Notes: generated by a model from the letters alone, not told the origin. Shown: positions 30,100-41,755, numbered from the stretch's first letter. The stretch: 64,000 bases of DNA from Microcebus murinus (GCF_040939455.1 NC_134117.1:66610501-66674500), one strand, 5' to 3'. Program-made: numbers and translations.

Positions 30100-30590
30100 T
30101 GTTGCTAACACAGGGTGCGCTGAAAAATCAACTGACGAAAGGCAGATTAATGAGAGAAAAGGCATGCAAACTGTACTGATGTGCACAGTCGGTAAACTCG
30201 CAGAGGGATTACCCGAGAAAGCCAGTGTGGCACAGAAGCTGTTACACCCTTCTTCACAGGGAGGGTGGAGATGGGAACTGTAGACGGTTCTTTTGAGGTG
30301 CAGTAAATCAGGGGGTAGAATGAGTGGGCCCTGGATAGGGAGGCAGACACTAGGGGAAGGTGTGAGGGTGTCTTATTTGATGCAGATAAAGTCCCCAGTT
30401 AATCTCTGGGAGCTGCTCCCGAAGAGCAGATGCCATCTGGGCCTGGCGATGACTCCCGGTCTCTTCCCAGGTGTCTGACCTTTCCTGGCTATCGATGAGA
30501 CTCCCGGGGAGGAAATCTTAAGAAATTGCATTTCCTTTGGAAAGAAGCTTTCTCAATCAGCTAAGAAAATTCCAGAGAGAGTCTCTCCTG
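30100..30590 (-). mobile_element. ERV1-like LTR (MER4-like), antisense
   Basis: 'aaaggcagattaatgagagaaaaggcatgcaaact' is the reverse of the downstream part of a MER4-type LTR, also seen in sense at 48.04-48.61 kb. The rest is GC-rich and diverged, and no internal region was recognised on either side. Limits are approximate. Confidence 0.45.
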
Positions 30591-31280
30591 ATGCTTCAGG
30601 AAAGACGACCAGAGAGACAAGAAGGTGGGGGGAGAGGTCAGAAAGAGACCATGGATCAGAGGCTTATTTTTGAGACCTTTCAATTTTCAAAAGCTCTCAG
30701 CATGGAGCCCTATGCCGTGTTTTGGGGTATCATTTTCTGCACCCTAACATTAACAGAAAGGGCCCATCCTGGTGGATTCTGCTGGCCCCGTTCTCTGCAA
30801 AGTGAAAAGGAGTACATCCATGCCTGCAGACCCTCGCATCTCCAAGAGAGGGCTGAGCAGTTCCCGCAGATGCTCTGTAGTGAGATCCGATGAATGAGAG
30901 TGCATTCGGAGCTCAGAATCAGCTCTGGCTTGCTGGCAATACCCACGCACTCTGCAGGAGGTGTCAGTGGGAGGGTGCCAGGCTGGCGGGATTTGTACAG
31001 ACCAGAAATGTTCAGAAGGTTTCAGAATGCGCAGGCTGGTGACACCACAGGCCCTCACGTACCACTAGGAGCCGAGCACCACTGGCCCAGTGAATCAGGA
31101 TTGCTCATTTGGAGTCACTGACAGGTGGCGACCTCCACCGTGTTCTGCCCCGGGTTGGGGACACAGAGCTACGTCCAGTGTCAAAGGAGAACATCATTGC
31201 CTTTGTACGAGGCCAGAGAATGTCCAGTTCTGGGCCCCAGAGGGGACATCCTCACCACGGTCAGAATGTCTGAGTTAGAG
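30591..31280. other. Unassigned sequence
   Basis: Unique-looking DNA between two LTRs. The frames present (for example 30,537-30,893) have no recognisable domain. Confidence 0.35.
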
Positions 31281-31836
31281 AGAAGGAAACCAAAATATTC
31301 GTCTCTAAAATACTGGGATTGCTGAGCTGCAGAAGGTTAGGACAAAGGGGGTCCCTGCCCCTCCCACCACTCTCCTAATGGCGGGACAGCAGTTCGCAAA
31401 GGCACAGGCCCTCCCGCCCTCCTCCCGCCGTTCCTGCCTGAGGATGGGCCCCTCTTCCATGCTTGCTTATTGGCATGAAAGCACAGTTCAGCAACAACCA
31501 TGCTAGGGGACTTTACTCTTCCCAAGATGTATCTTCCCACAGTTCCCTGCCTTTGGAAACCAAAGGTGCGCTCTTCTCTGTCTTGTCACTAGGTAGGATT
31601 TATGGGTCTTTGCTAAAGTACTGTTTAAGCAAGGTCCCCAAGCCGCTGCCTTGAAGAGAGAAAACCTTCTGCACCGCGGCCTTTTCTGGATAATGGGCAT
31701 GATGCTTGCGGCATGAGAGCACAGAGCACAAACTTCTGCTTGGATTTTTCTTGTTAATCTGACTTTTGTTTTCAGCAGAGTGTCTTGACTAAGAGCCTCT
31801 GAAGGAAAGAAAATAAATTCCATTTCCTTCCTTACA
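31281..31836 (+). mobile_element. Solo ERV1-like LTR, sense (same family as 41,759-42,242)
   Basis: Aligns by eye along its length with the reverse complement of 41,759-42,242. Shared phrases include 'gaaggaaaccaaaatat', 'tctaaaatactgggatt', 'ggggactttactctt', 'taggatttatgg', 'gttaatctgacttttgttttcag' and an end in '...ttaca'. No primer-binding site or retroviral gene follows it, so it is a solo LTR. A 239-codon minus-strand frame (31,503-32,222) runs across it and is therefore rejected as a gene. Confidence 0.75.
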
Positions 31837-32808
31837 AAAGGAGGTGGCTTTGTGCGTGGAGAGAAGATGAGGAAGGACACCCCACCTCCAGAAGCCTTCC
31901 TCTTTTGGAGCGCTGGCCCTGAGACGGGAGCGAGGAGAGAGGGAGGGCAACTGCGGCCCGCGCAGGCTGTGGCAGCTGTGAGGCCCAGAGAGCAGCGCGT
32001 GCAAGGCCAGTGGCACAAGCCCTCCAGGACTGCAGGAAAGCCCTGCAAGAGCCCCTGAGAAGACTGCTGTCCCCGGCCATGCCTGGGGGAAGAGGGCTCA
32101 GGGGTCAGGTAGGGCGCTAACGGTGAAGACTTGCCTGCACCTGTGTATCTCATTACTCTCACTCTGAGACTGAGAAGAGGTGATGAGGCTTCACGGTCAG
32201 AGACAGACCCAGAATCAGGCATTCTGTAGGCACTGGGAAAACATCCTTTAAATGGATGAACGAGATTATTCTCCTTTGCGATTCAGGATCAGATAGTCGC
32301 CAGGCAGCATCTTATTCAGTGGCAGGAGTCAGAGGTAACACGCTTGTCAGGGCTTAGTGAGCCCGAGGGCACGTCCAGCTGGTGACCAGGAGCGAGGCTC
32401 GGTCTAGGATCTGGTCCGAGGTGAGGCTCAGGTCAGACTAGGGGCTCATCAGCTTTGTGCTTCAGCATCTTCCTCCCACCCCTCAGAGTCTGTCCTGCAG
32501 ACTCGGGTCTCATCTCCCGCCCACGGCTCCTCCTTGCTCACCTTGGAGTTGGCATCTGTGCCACCGTGCCTACTTCTTCCACATGCGTCCTCCCCCATTG
32601 CAGACCATGGCGGCCTGGCGTCGCCAGCACTATGCTCTGACGCACGCTCAAAACAGAAGAGACCCTCCACAGTGGCAACACCTGGATGATACAGGACACT
32701 GCCTCCTGGACAGCTCGTTGTATCCTCATACCTTCCACGTGTAAAGACGTGTGACTTTGCATAGCAGCAAAACACAACCTGGGGATGGAAAAGAACCCAA
32801 TTAAATCA

Positions 32809-32854
32809 CTGGCAATTTAATTGCAGTTAAATTTAACTGCAATTAAATTGCCAG
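32809..32854. repeat. Perfect 46-bp palindrome without spacer
   Basis: Each 23-nt half is the exact reverse complement of the other, with the centre between 32,831 and 32,832. The first half begins CTGGCAATTTAATTGCAG and the centre is GTTAAATTTAAC. The bases just outside (A at 32,808, A at 32,855) no longer pair. There are no mismatches and no loop. It is AT-rich with GC clamps at both ends. Confidence 0.97.
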
Positions 32855-33270
32855 ACAAAATGTACTGAAAAGGCAACCTTGAGTGGGTCTTTTTCCCAGT
32901 CCCCTTCTGCGCGTCTCCTGGTGGCCCGCAGAGATGGAGGTGCAGCTGGAGGCACGGGGAGGTGGCTTCCCACAGCACTGGTTCCTCCTCTGCTGGCTCT
33001 TCCTCATTTCCTCCCTAAAGACATACAGACAGAATCCAAAACTACCGTGACCCAAATGTGTAACATACGGTGCAATTAGTAAAAGTGCATTAAGAACCAA
33101 ATTGGTCCTCCACTGCCACTTTTCTGATAATGAGAGGGAGGAAAGACTAGGAGAACAATTGCAAAGCACTAGCTGGGACATGGCATGAACTTCCCCAAGG
33201 AAGAAGGCCCTGAGGCTGGGCTCAGTCTCAGGATCCAGGGCCACTTTTTGAGAAAGAAACCTTGTAAAAC

Positions 33271-33304
33271 TTTCTTTCCAGAAAACAGCATTTCTGGAAA
33301 GAAA
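33271..33304. repeat. 14-bp perfect inverted repeat
   Basis: TTTCTTTCCAGAAA (33,271-33,284) and TTTCTGGAAAGAAA (33,291-33,304) with a 6-nt loop. The arms contain TTCC-AGAA and TTCT-GGAA cores that resemble STAT/heat-shock-type half sites, but no regulatory role can be inferred from sequence alone. Confidence 0.93.
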
Positions 33305-33309
33305 CTTGG

Positions 33310-33860
33310 CAATGTGTAACAAAAGTCTTTAAAATGTTTAAGACCTTTTGCTCCACTACCTTTACTCCTAGGGGTTTATTGTATGGCAACAACAAAAAAA
33401 GTGTAAAAAACTGAGATTTATTTCAACATTGATCATAACAGTGAACACTTGAAAATAACTTGAAGGAACAGCAATATGGGAATAGTTAAGGAAATTATAA
33501 TGGGGACAAACATAGGAAAATTATGTCACCATCAAAAATGGTGTTTACCAAGAATCCTTAATAACACAGGGAGATGCTTCTGACAGAATTTCACACCAAT
33601 CACAGCACATAAATCTAAAAGTGCAGTGTGATCTCAGCTGTTTTATCTACCAGTTGATGTCTTCATCTAGTTTGAAATCTCATTGTAAATACATAAAAAT
33701 TGTAAACAGTAGTTATTGCTAGATTTTGAGCTCTTGGGTGAGCTAAATAGTTTTTTTGTTACTTTAAGTATCATGCAAATGATTCATAAAACATATGCAA
33801 TGCTTTAATAATCTGAGAAAAAATATGCACCCTTTGGAATAAAAAAATGCATCTCCTCCT
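33310..33860 (+). mobile_element. Probable old LINE-derived sequence
   Basis: 'gtgaacacttgaaaataacttgaaggaacagcaatatgggaatagttaaggaaattataatgg' followed by 'gtcaccatcaaaaatgg' resembles the 'isolated, few copies' part of an old mammalian LINE. Family is uncertain. Confidence 0.35.
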
Positions 33861-33919
33861 CTGCCTCATCCTCCTCCCATACTAAGTAAGGCTGCCTTTG
33901 AGATTGTTAGCTTAAATAA

Positions 33920-34870
33920 TAAGTGACTGAAACCGAGAGAGTCACACTCAATTGAGGTTTATTAAGCCAAGATTTTTAAAGACGTGGTCTGGAAAAGCAC
34001 AGCCCACAAAGAATCTATTGCAGACTGAGCTCTCCATAGAAGAGGTTTGGAACTTCTCATTTAAAGGAAAAAGGGGGTGGGAAGAAGAAAGGGGTGACGG
34101 AGGTGAGCAGTGAGGCAGTTGATGATATTCTTGTGAAGTTCTATCTGGTGCTCAGTAAATCCACCTAAGCTACGATGAACATTCAACAAAGGGGAAGAGG
34201 AAATAGTCAATGTTGTGAACTTCTCAGGGTGGGTGGAAGACTGATCACATCTCTTCCTTGATTTGTATCTGTGGAGATAAACTTATAATCAATATTTAAG
34301 AATTTACTTAGGCTGTAGTCCCAAGGTTATAATTGACATGCACTGTTGTATAGGGGGTGTATATTTTGAAGCCCCCACCCACAGGGCTGCAGGGAATAAA
34401 TATTTTAACCCCAGATATATGTCTTTGTCCTATCTGGACATGGCTATGGGCAAACAGAAATAATGTGGCGAGGCGGCTGTCCAGGTGGGGAGGTAGGGAA
34501 AGAAATGTGCATCTGTAGAGAATCTCTGTTAAAGGCACCCCACCCTGGCCCTGCCTATTTGATCTGGGACAGGTTTGCTGAGAGGCTGAGCCCCTTAAAG
34601 TCTGAGTAACAATATTTCCCTGAGGTCTATTGCAAGGCTTATCTGCATAACTAGACCACCTTCCCAGCCAGGCTTCCTTTCTCCCTCCCATACCCAGTGC
34701 ACCAAAAACCCTGTTTAGTCATTATCTAAGTCCCTCATTTCTTAAAAGAGAAGCCCTGTACCTCACTGGGGAGAGGATTGCAGTGCTCGTGAGACTCAGT
34801 TCTCACTTTTGGCCTAATGACTTTTAAGGGGTCCTGAAATTTTTATTTTTCCTTTACAAGATCCAGGAAC
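33920..34870 (-). mobile_element. Probable ERV-type LTR(s), antisense
   Basis: 'caattgaggtttattaagccaag' at 33,950 is the reverse of an LTR polyadenylation region (AATAAACCTC). The following about 900 bp has LTR-like composition and phrase order, and no coding frame survives. It may be one long LTR or two joined pieces. The 127-codon minus frame (34,308-34,691) lies inside it. Confidence 0.45.
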
Positions 34871-35186
34871 CTAGACTTTTTCTTGCAACCAAAGCCTTCC
34901 TCAGCTCCCAGAAGGAGGAATTCTGATGCCTCAAAATGCAGATTCTCTGAGGTTCTCCAGGGCCCAGCTCAGGGTGATTCTTTACCTTCATAAGGCCAGG
35001 TCACCTGCACATCCGAGTTAGGGCAGGGTGGTTAGAGCCAGCAAGATGAGGACCAGGTAGCAAAAACCTTTTGAAAGTGCTTTTCAATCTCCAAATAGGG
35101 ACTGGAGAGACCAGGGTCACAGCCCCAATCTCCTAAAACCTTTTTGCAACAAGAGAGGTCCCTGAGTCCTCAGCATAAGCAACACC

Positions 35187-35232
35187 CAGGAGCAGGTTAG
35201 AGATACCAATGAGTGGTATCTCTAACCTCCTG
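35187..35232. repeat. Hairpin with 13 + 5 bp stem
   Basis: GGTTAGAGATACC (35,195-35,207) pairs perfectly with GGTATCTCTAACC (35,215-35,227) around a 7-nt loop. CAGGA (35,187-35,191) and TCCTG (35,228-35,232) extend the stem past a 3-nt bulge. Confidence 0.93.
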
Positions 35233-35434
35233 ATTTGAATCTGCAGGTGAATCTTGTCCACATAAAAGTTTGGGAAATTCTGTTCTGTAAGATAGGTTTG
35301 CAGCAAATGCAACAAGCACAAGATGATGAGACAGGTCACCTGGTCCTTGGTGCCAGCTCCATAACCAAAAAGCTGCACAACCTTGAAAAGCCGATGCCCT
35401 CTCCTGAGGGCTATCTATCTATACACATCTGGAT

Positions 35435-35590
35435 TCTAGTTTCCACATCTGAAAAATGGGACTAATGCAATATCTCCATTATAAGGTTTGGACGGATCAA
35501 ATTAGGTAGTGTGAAGCCTCTAGCAGACTACCTGGAACAGGGTAAGAATGGAATGATTTTTCTCATCATTATTATGATTAGACATGACAG
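35435..35590 (+). mobile_element. MIR SINE fragment, sense
   Basis: 'ctagtttccacatctgaaaaatgggactaatgcaatatctccattataaggtttggacggatcaaattag' is the MIR core and 3' part in order. Confidence 0.75.
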
Positions 35591-37689
35591 TTGTAAGGAT
35601 CAAATGAGATAATGAATACTCAAAGCTGCTACAGATGTTAGAGATTCTTACGCAGATGTGAAGAGAAATTATTTTACAGATGTTAGGAATCGTGCACATC
35701 CAGAAAGCCAACTGTGAAATGATGGCTGGGAAAAAGACACTGAAAATATAGGCTCTTGTGGGAGACTTTGGATTCCGGGGGCCTGATCTCACAGAAAGCA
35801 TCTGCAGAGGCAGGCAGACGGGCGCAGCAAAGGCTTGCCAGGCTCACGGCTTCCTGCACTAATCTCAGTTCCTTCTCACTCAGGGAGAAGAAAGACTCCC
35901 TCGTTAGGAGAGTTAAAGGATTTTTCAGGGACTCTGCCCTCTCACTACCCCAGGGAGGCTCACTAGACAGCCTCCCGCCCCTGAGGCTGCCTGTGAGTAA
36001 TCTTTGCAAATTTTCCCCATTTGGGGGAGTTAGGAGGTGCTGAAGTGGAACCTTGAACTAGAAGGAAGGAGAGTCTATGCTTTACACAAACCGTGTCAAC
36101 GGGGAAATGGATAAAAGAAACGCTTTCAGAAATGGTTCACCTCCCCTCGGCTTTGAATGAAAGCCCCAGGAAGATGTCCAGGGAGGGGAATGGAGTCCTG
36201 GAGGCAACAGAATGGGCCCGCCTGGGGCAAAGTGGATGTGAAGTTTGACATTAGAGGATCAGGGATGGAAATTGATGGAAAATAGGTAACCAGCGTTCTC
36301 CCTTTAGACCTGGATGTTGACCAAGTAAACAAGATCTCAATTCTATTAGAATCCTAGTGGAGAAGTCAATAAAGCAAATTGACTCTAATGAACTTGGTCC
36401 TTAAAATTCTGAATTCCTGCCCATGCCATAGGGATTGCTTTTCTGGTACAGTCACTGGGCAGGACCTGATTTGCTTTTGTTCAGTGCTGCACCCAACAAA
36501 TGCTTTAAATGTGCATCCCACCTGATCTGTCTCTGACATTGGACTTGCTGTTCACACTTTCCTCTTTCTGCTAAGCAGCCATGCTTTCTCCTGGCCTCAC
36601 TCATGCCCTTCTGACTGCTCTTCCTCCCATCCTTTTTATTTAGTCTCCCCCAATGGACCTGATGTCTACAGAGTCCCATTGTCTATGCTCTGACAGAGGG
36701 GGTAAACCTAACATCGTGAGGGGCAGGGAAGGAAGATGGGTGTGTTAAAGGATCAGAATGGAATAGGCAGTGGTGTGGAGCACGGAAGACTGGAAATGGT
36801 ATGTTCTGCTGAAAAGGATTCAGGTTTCCTTTTCTGAAACCATTGTCCCGGCCAGCTTTGTCCATCTCCCATCTCTGGCCATTGTCTCTTCTGAATGTCC
36901 ATCCCCAGCGTTTAAGTCAAGATCCTTAGCCTGTCTCAAAAGGGAAACCAAGTTTGGATTTCTACTGAGGTCAGTGAGGTCCCAGGAGGCCAGCAGCCTC
37001 CACGGGACCTGAGGTGCAGTCATTTGAATGATTTTTTCTCCATTTTCTTTGGCCCTTTGGCTAGCTTATTTCAGGCCCCCCCTCTCAATTTTATCTTGAT
37101 CTCAGCTGGGTCTTCTGGGCTTCCTAGCAATGCCTGGCAATCAAGGAAAACCTAGTCCCAAAATCACATGCGTGAACCATGTGTGACAGATGCCTCCAGC
37201 ACTTCTCACTTCAGGCCAGCTGCAGTGGTTGGTCTGACGAAAGCTGAACCTCACCTTGCAGGGACAATGCCCCATTTCAAGCAGGAGCCAGGCATCTATC
37301 AGCTTTGCTTCTCTGCCAGGACCTTGTCAGACACTGTGGTCATCTGTTCAGGCTGTGTGTGAGCACAGTCAATAGTACCTGGGAAGTAGACCAACGTTTC
37401 TGTCTTCTTGTGCTTTGTTCTCACACAGCGACCTCCCATGTCTAAGCGTCTCAATCTGTCCCTTAGTGTAACACACTAAGCATATGCTTTGTCCTTCACT
37501 TCTTCTCTATCCACCTGCCTCATTTCTATTTATTTTTCACAATTACATTCATTTTTAGCTCCTATAAAAAGCCTTTTGTCATTCCCCTAACCTCTTCTTC
37601 CATCTGTGCTAGGTCCTTTGCTGTGTTTGTATTCTTCTCTGAATCTTGCCAACATAGAAGTAATTATCATTTTTTCTTATAATTGTGGG
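35591..37689. other. Unassigned sequence
   Basis: Unique-looking DNA. Parts such as 36,480-36,640 and 37,480-37,640 have the C/T-rich look of very old L2, but too little matches for a call. No exon was recognised. Confidence 0.35.
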
Positions 37690-39228
37690 GTATAAAACAT
37701 TTATTTTCTTTCCCTTTTTAGGTTACAGTTTTATTACTATATGTTAGTCAGAATTTTAATACTTAGTGACCTTAATTCAGAGTGAAAACTTAAGAAGTAA
37801 GCAATTTTCAACTGTCAGTCACATACTGGCAGTTTATGAATACACATTTTATAACTTTTAGAAACATAGGCTTTCTAATGGAAATTTTTTTTACTGTAGA
37901 ATAGGACATATTTACTAACAGATCTAAATGTCTTCTGTTTCTCTGAAATAAGAAACCAAAAGTATGTAAGCTTAAACTCATATTTAGTAATTAATATTTT
38001 AATATTATATTCTATTTGAAAAATGATCTACATATTCAATGAACATCATTTATTTAATTTAACTTGGCAAAACTCTTAGGGTATAGTTACCAAAGATATT
38101 TGAGAAACTTTTTAAAGTAAAACTTATTAGAAAACATATTATTAAAGTTTATATATTATTAAAAGTTTGTATATAAATTTTTATCTCATTTTTTACATCT
38201 GTTTTATTTATTTAATTTTAACAATTATGTTTGGAAAGTTTCATGAGACATTAGGAAAATCTAACCATCATCTCAAGTGAAATTTTCTATTAACCATTTT
38301 TGTATGATTTTATGTTAGGCAAGTATCATAAAAGCAAGAACCTTAAAGTTAAATATATGTATATTTTGGTGATAACTCAAAAGATATAATCATTTTTATT
38401 AAGCCAATAATATGAAACTAGTTTTATTTAGCAAAAGATTTGCTTAAGTCACATGAACAGGAAAAATATTTGGACTTAAGTATTTAATTTATGAGCACTG
38501 ATCTATCTTTAAGTTAATTTAGTACCATGTAGACAATATACAAACATGTATAAACATATATATACATATTGACACAACATATAACATACACATGTACACA
38601 TGTATGTATATAAAAGCCAAAGAAATCAAGGAGTTTAATGTAAAAGAGAGTAAAGCTTAAACCAGAGAGGAGCCTGTCTATCCACAACTCTTAGAGTTCC
38701 ATGAGGAAGAACGGAGGTTCCCCCAAAAAAGAGGAGTCTGTGGCACCTTTTCTGTTTTCCTCAAGGGGTTTCAGGGCTGTCATGAACTTTCTTTAGGTCC
38801 CCTCATATGGCATGGAGGGTGGCAGGAGGAAGGAAGGACATATGGAATTAAATAGAAGAACAAACCTTAGAGGCAAAAATTACATCAACAAGAGGAGAAA
38901 GAGACAGAGGGAGCACATATGGTTAGCAGGGGTTTAAGAAGAGAGGAATTCAGTCAACAGAGAAGCTTCTATAGAGAGCAAACAGAGGCCTTAAAAGTAT
39001 GTATGCATATATAGCCCAAATATCAGCTTTTAATTAAGTCAACTTTTGACTATAGAGCTCTTTAAAAAATCTTTTTACCAGGTTTTAGCTGGACAATAGC
39101 AAACATCCTGTTTCTTGACTTTTCCTTTCTAAAATTTACACCAAGAAGGGGTCTTGAATGTGGGGCATATTTATTTATTAGAAGTTAGTGTAAGCACTAT
39201 TTAAAGCTCTTTGTCTTTGAAGTGTTTT

Positions 39229-40607
39229 TTTTTTTTTCTATCTTTTTTTTTTTGCCTTTTCATTTTATTTATTTATTTTTTTTAATTATTTTTTTTTATT
39301 TTGGCATATTATGGGGGTACAGATTTTAAGGTTTCAATAAATGCCCATTTCCCCCCCTCCCCCCAAAAGTCTGAGTCTCCATCATGACCATCCCCCAGAT
39401 GGTGCACATCTCACTCACTATGTATGTATATACCCGCCCCCCTCCCCCCTCCCACCTGCCCAATACCCTATTACTGTAGCACCTATGTGTCCACTTAGGT
39501 GCTACTCAGTTAATACCAGTTTGCTGGAGAATATATCTGGTGCTTGTTTTTCCATTCTTGGGATACTTCACTTAGTAGTATGGGTTCCAGCTCTAACCAG
39601 GAAAATATAAGGTGTGCTATATCACCATTGTTTCTTAGAGCTGAATAGTACTCCATGGTGTACATATACCACATTTTATTAATCCATTCTTTGATTGATG
39701 GGCACTTGGGCTGTTTCCACAGCCTTGCAATTATCAATTGTGCTGCTATAAACATTCGAGTGCAGGTGTCTTTTTTGTAGAGTGTCACTGGATCATTTGG
39801 GTAGATGCCCAGCAATGGGATTGCTGGATCAAATGGTAGATTCACTTGTATCGCTTTAAGGTATCTCCATATTGCTTTCCACAGAGGTTGAACTAGTTTG
39901 CAGTCCCACCAGCAGTGTAGGAGTGTTCCTCTCTCTCCGCAACCACGCCAGCATTTATTGTTTGGAGATTTTTTGATAAAGGCCATTCTCACTGGGGTTA
40001 AGTGATATCTCATTGTGGTTTTGATTTGCATTTCCCTGATGATTAGAGATGTTGAGCATTTCTTCATATGTTTGTTGGCCATTCTTCTGTCTTCTTTAGA
40101 AAAATTTCTGTTCAAGTCCTTTGCCCACTTTTTAATGGGGTTATTTGATTTTTTCTTCCTAATTTTCGTGAGTTCTAAGTATATTCTAGTTATCAGTCCC
40201 TTATCGGATGCATAGGATGCAAAAATTTTCTCCCATTCTGTAGGTTGTCTGTTTACTTTCATGACTATTTCTTGGGCTGTGCAGAAGCTTTGTAGTTTGA
40301 TCATGTCCCATTTATTTATTTTTGTTGCTGCTGTGATTGCCTTTGGGGACTTCTTCATAAACTCTTTGCCCAGGCCGATGTCTAGGAGAGTGTTTCCAAC
40401 TTTTTCCTCTAGAGTTCTAATAGTTTCATATCTTAGGTTTAAGTCTGTTATCCAGCGTGAGTTGGTTTTTGTGAGAGGTGAAAGGTGTGGGTCCTGTTTT
40501 AGCCTTCTACAGGTGGCTATCCAGTTTTCCCAGCACCATTTATTGAAGAGGGATTCTTTTCCCCAGCGTATGTTTTTGTCTGCTTTGTCAAAGATGAGAC
40601 GGCTATA
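39229..40607 (-). mobile_element. Young 5'-truncated lemur L1, antisense
   Basis: The element contains the last part of ORF2, a 3' UTR with a G-rich stretch and the lemur-type end 'ctgtacccccataatatgcc', and an A-rich tail (39,229-39,302). A perfect 11-bp target duplication, TGAAGTGTTTT (39,218-39,228 and 40,608-40,618), bounds it. On the minus strand the target reads TT/AAAAC, the L1 endonuclease preference. From the 5' junction (40,607) to the stop at 39,510 the ORF2 frame is open for about 365 codons without a break, ending '...SPANWY'. It includes the ORF2 C-terminal cysteine-rich pattern. The intact frame indicates a recent insertion. It lacks the endonuclease and reverse-transcriptase domains, so it cannot move itself. 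Confidence 0.95.
39510..40607 (-). pseudogene. L1 ORF2 C-terminal fragment, open frame
   Basis: About 365 codons in one frame from the truncation point to the normal ORF2 stop; the first in-frame ATG is at 40,358-40,356. Full ORF2p is about 1,275 residues, so this is the last quarter or so, downstream of the reverse-transcriptase domain. A C-x3-C-type cysteine/histidine cluster (residues such as '[18 protein letters not shown]') marks the C-terminal region. There is no promoter or start for it. Openness reflects youth of the copy, not a demonstrated function. Confidence 0.9.
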
Positions 40608-41737
40608 TGAAGTGTTTTAATGTTCTTTTGCTTTTTTTTTTTTTTCTCTGAGTATATGGTTCCACTTAGTTTAGGAAAGAAGGCTAAACAAGTAAACAAA
40701 AAAGTTCTTATCACACTTTAAATATAAACCAAAATTTAAATCAAAGATATACCTTGATTATTTAAAACAAATAATTCTTATAAATATTTCTCTCCTGAGC
40801 TAAATGTATCCACTTATGAAAGGAATTTTGTGGTTGGTTCAAAGGACTTTAACTCTGTTTCAAATTCTATCTCAGGTGGAATGCTGCTTAGCTAATTCCC
40901 TGGATGTTAACATTTCAAAGTCAGGGTAAGATTTACATCTCTAAGGGACTGAAAGTCTCCTCTAAAAAAAATACTTTTAGATTAAAAGGCCCAAATTTCC
41001 AAAGGTATATCTACTTTAATTACAACTCAAAAGCAGTAAGCCTTTTTATGGTTTATAACCAGATGCAAGAAATAAGTCCCCAAAGAGGGTACAAAAATGC
41101 ATTCCCCTTCAATATCTGAAGTTTCTTCCAAAGACAGCCTAAGAAAGGCAAGACCTAATTATTAGCAAAGCAATGAAGATTGAGACAATTGTGACAAATC
41201 CCCAAGAGCCAGCGCATTTGGACAACAGACGTTTGGGACCCGCGACTGGACTATTGGCTGGCTGCCTGACATAGCCTGACACCTTCTCCCCTCTAGAGTT
41301 GGGGAGTCCACAGAGTGCATCTGCTGGTAACAAAGCCAACCCACTCCAGAAATGAAACAAGATGAAAAAAGAATCTCATTATGATTTCTCACTTTATGGC
41401 AAACCATACAAAGGACAAAGACAAAAAGAACAAAGACTAGCTTTGGAAAACCAAAGGTAATAACCAAATAGGTACCTGAAACAAATCCACAAGAGTCACA
41501 TACTCAAACAATTAGTTTGATTTTTAAATTTTTATTATTTACAAATATTTTTCTCCTGCCAACTTGAATCTGGAAAAGGAAAAATATTTACCTTTTCTCT
41601 CTCAACTGGAGACCACAGATGGCAGTCTGGGAGAAGCTGACTTTGCTAAAACCCATCTTACTTTTTTCCTGCTGGTTTCTGCCAGTGCTCCCAGGATTCC
41701 ATCTCTAGGTCCCGGAGTGAGTGAAGTGTCTCTCTTG

Positions 41738-41755
41738 GACCCACATTGGGCACCA
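41738..41755 (-). other. Retroviral primer-binding site, tRNA-Lys type
   Basis: On the minus strand, three bases after the LTR end, the sequence reads TGGTGCCCAATGTGGGTC. It differs at three of 18 positions from the primer-binding site complementary to the 3' end of tRNA-Lys(CUU). Two differences are C-to-T changes at CpG sites, as expected from decay. Position and sequence together fix the LTR boundary and the orientation of the provirus. Confidence 0.75.

Larger units (their letters stand above)
31837..33305. other. GC-rich, mostly unique sequence with two perfect inverted repeats
   Basis: Scattered CpGs but no dense CpG island. Overlapping open frames in several phases (for example 32,449-32,777 and 32,843-33,322, minus) show no domain. 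The palindrome at 32,809-32,854 and hairpin at 33,271-33,304 are listed separately. Confidence 0.4.

Noticed and set aside
31503..32222. 239-codon minus-strand open frame, the longest simple candidate gene apart from L1
   Set aside because: It crosses an ERV1-like LTR (31,281-31,836), overlaps other frames in the same GC-rich DNA, and has no recognisable domain, start context or homologue.
39510..40607. Possibility that the open L1 ORF2 piece is a functional gene
   Set aside because: It lacks the endonuclease and reverse-transcriptase domains and any promoter. Openness is explained by recent insertion.
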